A DNA stretch of 31,744 nt from positions 1 through 31,744 of the forward strand of contig JAWXVD010000029.1 in the NCBI GenBank assembly GCA_044425705.1. Direction: 5' to 3'. Below are positions 24,919 through 31,457 of this stretch, one piece after another. The stretch's first letter is position 1; the number at the start of each line of letters is the position of its first letter. The position numbers and the translations under genes are program-made. Source of the DNA: JAWXVD01 sp044425705. GTDB lineage: Bacteria > Bacillota > Clostridia > Lachnospirales > Lachnospiraceae. The notes below the pieces were generated by a model. That model searched no databases. It saw nothing but the letters and a program-made list of their open reading frames with translations, and was not told the DNA's origin.

Positions 24919-25689
24919 ATGATGAAACAACTTTTTATATGTAAAGAACATCACCATGCCTTAGTTCCTTGGGCAAATGTAAGACGTACAAAAGAGGAAC
25001 TTAACTTACTGACATTTGACCATCACACCGATACACATGATGCATTTTTATATTATTTATATTATAATAAAACCGAAACATTAGAGAACTTAATTGAAAA
25101 AATTGACATAAACAATCATGCTACCATTAAAGAAGCAATAACAAAATTAAGGAATGACGAGCATATTGATACTGCAGTTAAAATAGGGATTTTTAAAAAA
25201 TCTTTTTCAGTTTCGTATGATGGTTCATTTGACAAGCCACCCTCTAACGAATGGACAGAAATGCACAAAACAGATGAAACAAAAATTCCATTTATGATGG
25301 GAATGATAAAGTTACCAGAGGTTCTAACTTATCCTGATGCAAAGCTTTATGAGATTGGAACTTCTGAAATATTAGATTATGAAAATAGCATCGCTGATGA
25401 GCTAATATCTTTTGTATTGTCCAAAATTAATATAATGGCTAAAATTGACATCATGCAAACAAATTATATTCTTGATATCGACTTGGACTATTTTAAGACA
25501 TATGACGCATTAAATCGAAACGACCTAAAGTTGTTTAGAGATTTATTATCACAAGCAACTGCTATAACTATAGCAACGGAACCTGATTTTGCAAGCGAGG
25601 GAGTAGATTCAGAAATCATTCTTGAGCAAATTATTGAGATTGCAAAAAATGAAATAGGAACCGATATTGAAATAATTGATTTGAGGTAA
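24919..25689 (+). CDS. UPF0489 family protein (arginase-fold relative)
   Basis: A 256-residue protein resembling UPF0489, the family of human C5orf22, thought to share the arginase/deacetylase metal-binding fold. The first metal-like cluster is FDHHTDTHD (D34, H35, H36, D38, H40, D41) and the second is LDIDLDYF (D186, D188, D190), the pattern expected for a binuclear metal site. The early HHHALVPWANVRR is also family-like. The substrate is unknown. GAAGGGAA precedes ATG 24919, with a second ATG directly after it. It starts 20 bases after rlmD and may be cotranscribed. It ends before a perfect 21-bp hairpin. Confidence 0.8.
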   Translation: MMKQLFICKEHHHALVPWANVRRTKEELNLLTFDHHTDTHDAFLYYLYYNKTETLENLIEKIDINNHATIKEAITKLRNDEHIDTAVKIGIFKKSFSVSYDGSFDKPPSNEWTEMHKTDETKIPFMMGMIKLPEVLTYPDAKLYEIGTSEILDYENSIADELISFVLSKINIMAKIDIMQTNYILDIDLDYFKTYDALNRNDLKLFRDLLSQATAITIATEPDFASEGVDSEIILEQIIEIAKNEIGTDIEIIDLR

Positions 25690-25743
25690 CAATAAGATAT
25701 ACAAAATAAAAATATTCATGAACGGAAAATAGTTTGATTATAT

Positions 25744-25795
25744 AACAAGAGGTACTAATACTTACCCAATGGATTAAGTATTAGTACCTCTTGTT
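25744..25795. terminator. Perfect 21-bp hairpin between convergent genes
   Basis: The arm 25744-25764 (starting AACAAGAGGTAC) is the exact reverse complement of 25775-25795 around a 10-base loop. TTGTTT follows on the plus strand. The last four codons and stop of the XRE gene (25781-25783) lie in the right arm. It probably terminates both converging transcripts. Confidence 0.8.
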
Positions 25796-26134
25796 TGGAT
25801 TATCTCGCATTGCTTCTTTTATAGCAGTTGCAGATTTAAGCATTACCATTAGCTCACCTTGTGTAACATCTTCAAACACTTTCAAGACCTCATTATTAAC
25901 AAAACTCACATCTGTAGTTTTTATTGAGTATGCAAGTAATTCATTAGGAGTAACACTCAATGCATTACAAATGTTAACAAAACACGAGAGTGATAATTTT
26001 GTATTTGCACTTTCTATGTGTGATACGTGCTGTGGTGAAATATCAATTAATTCTGCCAATTTTTCTTGTGTTAATTTATGATTTTTTCTGCATTCTTTTA
26101 TTTTTAATCCAATTAATTTGTAATTTATATCCAA
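25781..26134 (-). CDS. XRE family repressor
   Basis: A 117-residue regulator with an N-terminal helix-turn-helix: IGLKIKECRKNHKLTQEKLAELIDISPQHVSHIESANTKLSLSCFVNICNAL is continuous XRE sequence, here spanning residues about 8-58. The C-terminal part is helical and may dimerise. TTG 26134 is the likely start because GGAGG lies eight bases before it; further upstream the frame overlaps that site. It is divergent from the three-gene operon at 26288. Its own -10 and -35 flank an inverted-repeat operator, which suggests autorepression and control of the neighbouring operon. Confidence 0.88.
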   Translation of the reverse strand: MDINYKLIGLKIKECRKNHKLTQEKLAELIDISPQHVSHIESANTKLSLSCFVNICNALSVTPNELLAYSIKTTDVSFVNNEVLKVFEDVTQGELMVMLKSATAIKEAMRDNPNKRY

Positions 26135-26155
26135 AGTTTTCACCTCCGCATACAC

Positions 26156-26184
26156 AGTATACAGAATTTCTGCTTATAGTTTAA
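26156..26184 (-). promoter_or_regulatory. Candidate promoter of the XRE repressor gene
   Basis: On the minus strand TTAAAC (26184-26179), a 17-base spacer and TATACT (26161-26156). The spacer contains the left operator half (TTTCTGCTTATA on the plus strand). The leader would be only about 15 bases. Confidence 0.5.
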
Positions 26185-26220
26185 TGTATTGCATGCAGAA
26201 AATTCTAATATAAGCAGAAA
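26163..26220. promoter_or_regulatory. Operator cluster between divergent XRE gene and operon
   Basis: TTTCTGCTTATA (26167-26178) is the exact reverse complement of TATAAGCAGAAA (26209-26220). AGAATTTCTGC (26163-26173) and GCAGAAAATTCT (26195-26206) are a second, near-exact inverted pair. The sites cover the XRE promoter spacer and lie just upstream of the operon -35, as expected for a repressor acting on both directions. Confidence 0.65.
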
Positions 26221-26224
26221 ATTA

Positions 26225-26254
26225 TTGACAAAGCACTTGAAAATTTGATATAAT
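26225..26254 (+). promoter_or_regulatory. Consensus promoter of the three-gene operon
   Basis: TTGACA (26225-26230), an 18-base spacer and TATAAT (26249-26254): both boxes are perfect consensus. Such a strong promoter next to a repressor operator suggests the operon is normally held off by the XRE protein. Confidence 0.85.
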
Positions 26255-26287
26255 TATTTACAAACAATATTTTGGGGAGGTGCAGAT

Positions 26288-27580
26288 TTGAATAATGCTA
26301 ATACCCTATATAACGATAAAAGTCTAAAAACTGTATTTTATCATGATAAATGTGATAATTATGATTATTTAATTGCTGTTGGGTGTGGTGCTATATCGGG
26401 TTTAATTGATATTTTTTTAGTAGGTTCTCCCACGGACAGCAAATTGCAGTCTTGGACAGATGCACAAGTTGATAAAAGCATTATGTCATTTTCAAAATTA
26501 TGTGGGTGGTCACCAAGAGCAGGAAAAGAAAATAATGTGTCAAGTGCTATTGGTCATTTAGAGAAAACATTTAAAGTAAACTACGACCATCGCCACTCCG
26601 GAGATGTGAATGGTTTATTTAGTATGTCTACGAAAAATCATCATATGAAATCTTTGGCACATTCTCCGAGCATAGTCGGTCTGTTTTTTTCAATATTAAA
26701 TCAGTTTACTTCAACAGCTTCATTTTTAAGTGGAGGACAGTTGATAACTGTGAAAACAGAAACGTTTGAACTACAAGGTCATAGTTTTATTTCAAAGTTG
26801 TTTTGTGGAGTAGCAAATTGGTTTGGGCATATAATGTCAGATATTGGTGGTAGCTCTGGTGCAACAGGTAGAGGTAGTGGTATTGTCATTCCTTTTTATG
26901 AATTGTTCCAGTTGTGTAATTTCGGAAGCTTTCAAGTTGGAGAACAGAGAAACACATTAGCAACGGTAGCTACTAAAGTATTTGAACAAGGATATGATGC
27001 AAGATTTGGACTTACAATGGCAATTCCAGTTGTAATATGTGATTTGTCAATAAAGCTAATATGGGCGATTAAACACTACTTTTATTATAAAAAACCATTA
27101 AAAGAGTGTTTGCCTACTAAAAAACATGATGACCTTAGAGTGATGCTGATTATCGGTAATGGAACACTATGCTTAATGGACGGAGCAGATGCCGCTATTC
27201 GCTCAGGAGGTAATTGGGTAAACTTTTTCTTGCGATTAAATATCATTGCTTGGTATCGCTTGCTTACTTTAGTATTCAGAGAAGTTTGTATTCGTTTGGG
27301 AATCAGTTTCCCACTTCAGAAAGAATTAGAAGCTTATATCAGGATTAATGAAGCATTGGCATTATATTTATCAGAACTTGAGCAAATTGATATTGAGCGT
27401 TTCAAAAAAGAAACAGAACAGTGCAATTCTCTAATAATGTTATTAGAGAACACAAATAGCGAAGCTGAATTAAATTCACTATTGAAGACGGAATATAGGG
27501 CCCTTGGTTTTCAATTACCTTATGGAGGAGAGTTTGAAGATTTCATGAAAGATAAATCTTCGATATTGGAGTTTAAGTAA
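26288..27580 (+). CDS. Unknown membrane-associated protein, first gene of three-gene operon
   Basis: A 430-residue protein I cannot assign to a named family with known function. It has hydrophobic stretches at about 27-46, 128-146, 241-262 and 285-330 and looks membrane-associated. Polar blocks between them are unusually rich in His, Asp and Gly: DHRHSGD (100-106), NHHMKSLAHSP (117-127), HIMSDIGGSSGATGRGSG (181-198) and LMDGADAAIRSGG (296-308). Such clusters suggest a metal site or catalytic centre near the membrane, but this is inference. The C-terminal 90 residues are a helical, charged tail. A TTG start at 26288 follows GGGGAGGTG at normal distance. The stop overlaps the next ATG by one base (TAATG). 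Confidence 0.8.
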   Translation: MNNANTLYNDKSLKTVFYHDKCDNYDYLIAVGCGAISGLIDIFLVGSPTDSKLQSWTDAQVDKSIMSFSKLCGWSPRAGKENNVSSAIGHLEKTFKVNYDHRHSGDVNGLFSMSTKNHHMKSLAHSPSIVGLFFSILNQFTSTASFLSGGQLITVKTETFELQGHSFISKLFCGVANWFGHIMSDIGGSSGATGRGSGIVIPFYELFQLCNFGSFQVGEQRNTLATVATKVFEQGYDARFGLTMAIPVVICDLSIKLIWAIKHYFYYKKPLKECLPTKKHDDLRVMLIIGNGTLCLMDGADAAIRSGGNWVNFFLRLNIIAWYRLLTLVFREVCIRLGISFPLQKELEAYIRINEALALYLSELEQIDIERFKKETEQCNSLIMLLENTNSEAELNSLLKTEYRALGFQLPYGGEFEDFMKDKSSILEFK

Positions 27581-27834
27581 TGTTTGAATGCGATAAATGT
27601 GGTGAATGTTGTAGAAATTTAAATAAATCACCGCTATATGATGATTTGCATAACGGAAATGGTGTTTGTTTTTATTTAAAGGATAACATTTGTACCATTT
27701 ATGCAGATAGACCGTTATTATGTAACGTGGATAAATGTTATGAGGCAATGTTCAAAGAAATATTAAGTTACAAGGAATACTTGGAGCTTAACTATAAATA
27801 CTGTAATGAACTTAAAAATTTAAGGAGGAAATAG
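27580..27834 (+). CDS. YkgJ-type cysteine-cluster protein
   Basis: An 84-residue protein with the YkgJ/UPF0153 metal-binding pattern: CDKCGECCRN (C4, C7, C10, C11), GVCFYLKDNICTIYADRPLLC (with C30, C38, C48) and C53 in VDKC. Members bind zinc or an iron-sulfur cluster; some act in maturation or modification of partner proteins. Its ATG shares a base with the preceding stop, and the next gene starts two bases after its own stop, so all three are tightly coupled. That linkage suggests it supplies or modifies a metal-dependent partner in this operon. Confidence 0.85.
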   Translation: MFECDKCGECCRNLNKSPLYDDLHNGNGVCFYLKDNICTIYADRPLLCNVDKCYEAMFKEILSYKEYLELNYKYCNELKNLRRK

Positions 27835-27836
27835 CC

Positions 27837-28862
27837 ATGCCATTACCATTATTTTTAGGAATAGGTGCCGCTATCGCAGGAGCGGCAGGGATAGGAGCCG
27901 GAGCTCACGGGGCTGTAAAAATGAAGAAAGCAAACGATACAATGAAAAGTGCTAAAGAGAAGCACGAACGTAATATTGCAAGATTTGAAACAGAGAACAA
28001 ATCCACAAGCAGAGAAATGGACAAGTTGGGGAAACTTGAATTAGAAATTTTACATAGCTTTAGTTCGTTTTCAGATGTTTTTGAGCAAATAAAAAATAGA
28101 CCTACATTTGAAAACTACTCAAAGGCGGGAGTAACGTTACCTAAATATGACGGAGAAAAATTGAAGCAAGTATCAGTAGGTGCAGGTGTACTTCTGGGTG
28201 GTCTTGGTGGTGCAGGGTTAGGTACTGCTGGTGGTTTTGCTGCAGCAGGAGCGACAACAGCAGCTGTAATGGCATTAGGTACAGCTTCAACAGGAACTGC
28301 TATCGCTTCATTAAGTGGAGCAGCCTTAACAAATGCTACTTTAGCTGCTTTGGGAGGTGGAGCGATTGCCGCAGGCGGTGGTGGAATGGCTTTAGGCACT
28401 ACCATTTTAGGTGCAACAACATTAGGCGTTGGTTTGCTTGTTGGTGGAGTTATTTTCAGCTTTACCGGCGGAAAATTATCTGATAAGGCAGATGAAGCGT
28501 GGTCACAAATGAAAAAGGCAGAGAGTCAAATTAACACAATTTTTAATTATCTCATTGATCTCAAGAAAACAGCCAATAAATATCATGGCTCACTTTCAAC
28601 TGTAAATGAAATATATCAAAAACACTTAAATGCATTAACAAGCATTGTTACTATGTTAGGGCATACCGACTGGAATACATTTACCGATGAGGAAAAAAAG
28701 ATTACAGAAAATACTGTTTTGTTGGTTGGCTTGCTTTACAATATGTGTAAAGTGGAAGTTGTTTTAAAAGGCAAAGACAAAAACGAAGTTAATAAAATTA
28801 ACGCTGCCGAAGTTGAAAAATCTATAAGCAACGCAAATACAGTTATTGCAGATAATTTCTAA
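27837..28862 (+). CDS. Glycine-zipper membrane protein with helical flanks
   Basis: 341 residues of no named function that I recognise. A short Gly/Ala-rich hydrophobic N-terminus (5-27, LFLGIGAAIAGAAGIGAGAHG) is followed by a charged, probably coiled-coil helix (28-86). A long Gly/Ala/Thr-rich hydrophobic zone (112-211) carries many GxxxG and GGxGG patterns, typical of glycine zippers that oligomerise in membranes. Another helical segment (214-340) closes the protein. This layout recalls pore-forming or membrane-remodelling proteins, by architecture only. GGAGGA inside the preceding gene is the ribosome binding site. A strong terminator ends the operon. Confidence 0.82.
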   Translation: MPLPLFLGIGAAIAGAAGIGAGAHGAVKMKKANDTMKSAKEKHERNIARFETENKSTSREMDKLGKLELEILHSFSSFSDVFEQIKNRPTFENYSKAGVTLPKYDGEKLKQVSVGAGVLLGGLGGAGLGTAGGFAAAGATTAAVMALGTASTGTAIASLSGAALTNATLAALGGGAIAAGGGGMALGTTILGATTLGVGLLVGGVIFSFTGGKLSDKADEAWSQMKKAESQINTIFNYLIDLKKTANKYHGSLSTVNEIYQKHLNALTSIVTMLGHTDWNTFTDEEKKITENTVLLVGLLYNMCKVEVVLKGKDKNEVNKINAAEVEKSISNANTVIADNF

Positions 28863-28891
28863 TTCACAAAAGTTTATATCAAATGAATAAG

Positions 28892-28933
28892 GCACTTATC
28901 ACCCGTTTATAGGTACGATAAGTGCTTTTTTTT
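28892..28933 (+). terminator. Terminator of the three-gene operon
   Basis: GCACTTATC (28892-28900) pairs exactly with GATAAGTGC (28917-28925), followed by eight T residues. It also lies just after the convergent gene ending at 28936. Confidence 0.88.
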
Positions 28934-28935
28934 GT

Positions 28936-30012
28936 TTAATGCTTCCATAATTCTGGGAATTTTTTTGAAATATATTCTGGGAAAAGCAGTTGTTCAATAG
29001 GATGCTGTGTTTCTTCAACAATTTTCATAAAATCATTATAAAAATTTTCAAAATCAACAGTGCTATTTGGAAGTGAATTTTGTAAAACTTCATACGAGAT
29101 AGTATTTTTGCTGTCTTGTATTTTACGACTAAAAGGGTTACGGCAAAGCAAATTAAAGTAAGAGCCTAACTCGAAAGAACTATATCTATCATCAGTCTTA
29201 TAATGACCGGTTGTTAGAGACGTTAAATATACAACATCTACTTTGTCGTACATATCAACAGTTAGATTACTTTCTTTAAACAATTCGTTGTTTTTATTAC
29301 AAAATAGTCCTGAAAAAGTGTTATATAGATAACCAAAGTAATCGTTAAATTCACTAATATGAACAGCTATCGCAAGTACATTAATGCTTTTTTCTGTACT
29401 TTTCGGAAACTTTGACTGTGCAGATTTTAGATAATCGAACAGTTTTAAATCTTTACAGTTTTGAAAATTGAAATCGATAAAGTCACTATCAGGGTGAGTC
29501 ATTATAGGGTTAACTATATCTCTTTCGATGATTTTTTTGTAATCATCAAGAAGTTCCTTGTTAATTGTTCGGAAACCTGTATTGATATTCAAAACTCTTT
29601 CAAAAGTCGTGTTTTTCTCAAAGTGGGGACATTTAATTTCGATATTAATATCTATGTCTTGTGTTTGTATCTGCAAATCTACATCAGTGTTTTTTCCGTC
29701 TGCAATCTGCAATTTTTTGTCTATACTAAAAATCAAATTCTTAGAAATAGCGTATTTAATAAATATCAACTCTGATATAAATTGCAAATATTTCATTTGA
29801 TCAAAATTATTATTTAGTTGGAGTTTATTTAATAATATGCTACTTTTAGCTTTTAAAAATGTATTTGTCTCTAAGATTTGTTTAATTGTTGTGAAGAAAT
29901 CGGTATAATAATTATATGCGACAAACTGATTCAATGGATGTTCTGGCATATTATTTATTTTGGTAATTAAATCACAACTGAATTGGTTGAAATCCATGTC
30001 TTTTAAAGGCAT
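28936..30012 (-). CDS. Putative PD-(D/E)XK nuclease-like protein
   Basis: A 358-residue protein of no named family that I recognise, with a likely PD-(D/E)XK core. A helix with FISELIFIKYAIS (E81) is followed by a basic beta strand, D110/D112 in TDVDLQI, and E125-x-K127 in INIEIKCP. This order (Glu helix, Asp, E-x-K) is that of restriction-enzyme-like nucleases. The rest, including ERVLNINTGFRTINKELLDDYKK and a later alpha/beta part (VLAIAVHISEFNDYFGY), is unassigned. ATG 30012 is chosen for AAGGAGAA nine bases upstream; the open frame further upstream overlaps the XRE gene and lacks a site. It starts 13 bases after that gene and belongs to its operon. Confidence 0.7.
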   Translation of the reverse strand: MPLKDMDFNQFSCDLITKINNMPEHPLNQFVAYNYYTDFFTTIKQILETNTFLKAKSSILLNKLQLNNNFDQMKYLQFISELIFIKYAISKNLIFSIDKKLQIADGKNTDVDLQIQTQDIDINIEIKCPHFEKNTTFERVLNINTGFRTINKELLDDYKKIIERDIVNPIMTHPDSDFIDFNFQNCKDLKLFDYLKSAQSKFPKSTEKSINVLAIAVHISEFNDYFGYLYNTFSGLFCNKNNELFKESNLTVDMYDKVDVVYLTSLTTGHYKTDDRYSSFELGSYFNLLCRNPFSRKIQDSKNTISYEVLQNSLPNSTVDFENFYNDFMKIVEETQHPIEQLLFPEYISKKFPELWKH

Positions 30013-30025
30013 AAACTTATTCTCC

Positions 30026-30910
30026 TTATACTTTAGTTTCTTTCTTTTTCTTCTCGTCCTTTTTAAGTTTTCGCCTTTGCTCCCTTGATAACGGAACAGC
30101 TGATTGCTCATTCATTAGCTTGTAAAGGTCACACATCTTTATAACTTCTTGAAATATCTGCATTTTTTCTTCAGGGATTTCATCTACAGGCATACCGAGG
30201 ATTTTTGCAAAAGAGTGAAATGCACCTTTTTCTCTGATATGTTTATCTTTCAAAATATCCTCTAAGTTCTGTTTCATGAGGTCTGACACACTTATAGATA
30301 ATTCTTTGTTCGTTTGCTTACGTTCTTCGTAAATCTCCTTTAAAAGACTGTTAAAACGCTCTGTAATACGAAATCTTAGATACTCGTTATGATCAATCTG
30401 TGCTTGTTGCAAGAGTGCAATTGTTTCATCTTGTGGGTCTATATCTATTTTGCTTTTTATCGTTGCTTCTGCAATGGAAAATACTGCGTTCATATCGTTT
30501 GCACCTGCTGTTATCTTGCCAGCAACAAATATTTCTATCGCTGTAAGTAAATCAGGTAAGTCTTTGTATGATAAAAGCTCGTTAATCAGCCTTACATTAG
30601 TGTTACTACGCAAGAAATCAACGCTTCCATCTGTTAATGCAAGTTCGTCAATGGGCATCTCACGATATTTTCTATGCAAGGTTAAGCCACACATATAATC
30701 CATTGAAACCTCATACAATTCGGCAAGTTGCATTAAATTCTGATATGGAATATATACAGATGGATTTGTTTCATAGCGTTGTTGACTAGATGTTGAAATA
30801 CCAGTCATACGCTCTACATCATCCATTGTCCACTTTTTTTCTTTACGTAATTGGTTAATTCGCTCCTGCATTGTTAGTTTTACAGGGTCTATATAAATTT
30901 CTTTATTCAA
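30026..30910 (-). CDS. XRE family regulator with long C-terminal domain
   Basis: A regulator of about 294 residues. The helix-turn-helix occupies about residues 14-75 (MQERINQLRKEKKWTMDDV, MTGISTSSQQRYE, LMQLAELYEVSMDYMCGL). The remaining 210 residues are helical, ending in a very basic tail (REQRRKLKKDEKKKKETK). Similar proteins occur near replication or excision genes of integrated elements in Lachnospiraceae. TTG 30910 follows GAGGTGG; GTG codons at 30922 and 30919 overlap that site, so the exact start is unsure. It has a good promoter 20 bases upstream and leads into the nuclease-like gene. Confidence 0.82.
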   Translation of the reverse strand: MNKEIYIDPVKLTMQERINQLRKEKKWTMDDVERMTGISTSSQQRYETNPSVYIPYQNLMQLAELYEVSMDYMCGLTLHRKYREMPIDELALTDGSVDFLRSNTNVRLINELLSYKDLPDLLTAIEIFVAGKITAGANDMNAVFSIAEATIKSKIDIDPQDETIALLQQAQIDHNEYLRFRITERFNSLLKEIYEERKQTNKELSISVSDLMKQNLEDILKDKHIREKGAFHSFAKILGMPVDEIPEEKMQIFQEVIKMCDLYKLMNEQSAVPLSREQRRKLKKDEKKKKETKV

Positions 30911-30930
30911 AGTTATCACCACCTCAATTT

Positions 30931-30959
30931 ATTATACTAAAAAATACAATAACTCACAA
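30931..30959 (-). promoter_or_regulatory. Promoter of the XRE-nuclease operon
   Basis: On the minus strand TTGTGA (30959-30954), a 17-base spacer and TATAAT (30936-30931). Confidence 0.75.
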
Positions 30960-30962
30960 TAG

Positions 30963-31001
30963 ACAGTCTTTTCCCACATATGGGAATTAGGCTGTTTTTT
31001 T
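30963..31001 (+). other. Palindrome or terminator-like hairpin upstream of the XRE gene
   Basis: Outer arms ACAGTC/GGCTGT and an inner TTCCCA-CATA-TGGGAA stem are followed by seven T residues on the plus strand. It looks like an intrinsic terminator, yet no plus-strand gene ends here. The inner palindrome, just upstream of the XRE -35 box, could instead be an operator. The remaining gap to 31256 holds only a doubtful short frame at 31098. Confidence 0.45.
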
Positions 31002-31097
31002 GTGTTTTTTGCAATTATGGTACATAGAACATTTGATACAACCATTCTGATAACATTTAAAACATAAAACAACGTTGATTTATAAAATTACAATTTA

Positions 31098-31238
31098 ATG
31101 ACTGTCCAGTACCACTACCATATCGGTAAAGTTGGCGATGATATGAGCCAATCAAGAATGGAAATACAAGAAAGTACCACGCAAGGTATCTACTTAGGAA
31201 ATGGTACTGGGGGAAACAGCAAACACAATGACTATTGA
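31098..31238 (+). CDS. Doubtful 46-residue frame, possibly a gene remnant
   Basis: An ATG-initiated frame of 46 codons (starts MTVQYHYHIGKVGDDM, ends NSKHNDY) with locally higher GC and protein-like composition. There is no ribosome binding site before it and I recognise no family. It may be a remnant of a larger gene or a small element protein. It ends 18 bases before the excisionase-like gene. Confidence 0.3.
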   Translation: MTVQYHYHIGKVGDDMSQSRMEIQESTTQGIYLGNGTGGNSKHNDY

Positions 31239-31256
31239 CAAAGAGAGGATATATTT

Positions 31257-31457
31257 ATGACAAGACCAATAAAATTACTCACAATTCGTCAAGCTGCAAA
31301 GATAGTAGATGGATTTACAGAATATCAAATTAGAAGATTGATCAAGGAAAATGCTTTACCTCATATCAAATCAGGCAATCGTGTCTTGATTGAGGAACAG
31401 AGCATATATGACTTTATTGAAGAAGCACAAAACAAGGAGGTGTTACCTCATGAATAA
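31257..31457 (+). CDS. Excisionase-like helix-turn-helix protein
   Basis: A 66-residue protein of the HTH_17/excisionase-like family: LTIRQAAKIVD, then EYQIRRLIKENALPHIKSGNRVLI and a C-terminal SIYDFIEEA helix. Such proteins bind DNA at element ends or promoters and direct excision or expression of integrated elements. AGAGAGG lies upstream of the ATG. Its 3' end overlaps the next gene by eight bases, a layout typical of excisionase plus RepA-like ATPase pairs on integrative elements in clostridia. Confidence 0.85.
   Translation: MTRPIKLLTIRQAAKIVDGFTEYQIRRLIKENALPHIKSGNRVLIEEQSIYDFIEEAQNKEVLPHE

Noticed and set aside
28115..28405. Ala/Pro-rich minus-strand open frame
   Set aside because: It is the antisense shadow of the glycine-zipper region of the gene at 27837-28862.
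30013..30111. Upstream extension of the nuclease-like gene into the XRE gene
   Set aside because: The extension is antiparallel-free but overlaps coding sequence of the XRE gene in another frame, is basic low-quality sequence, and AAGGAGAA favours ATG 30012.
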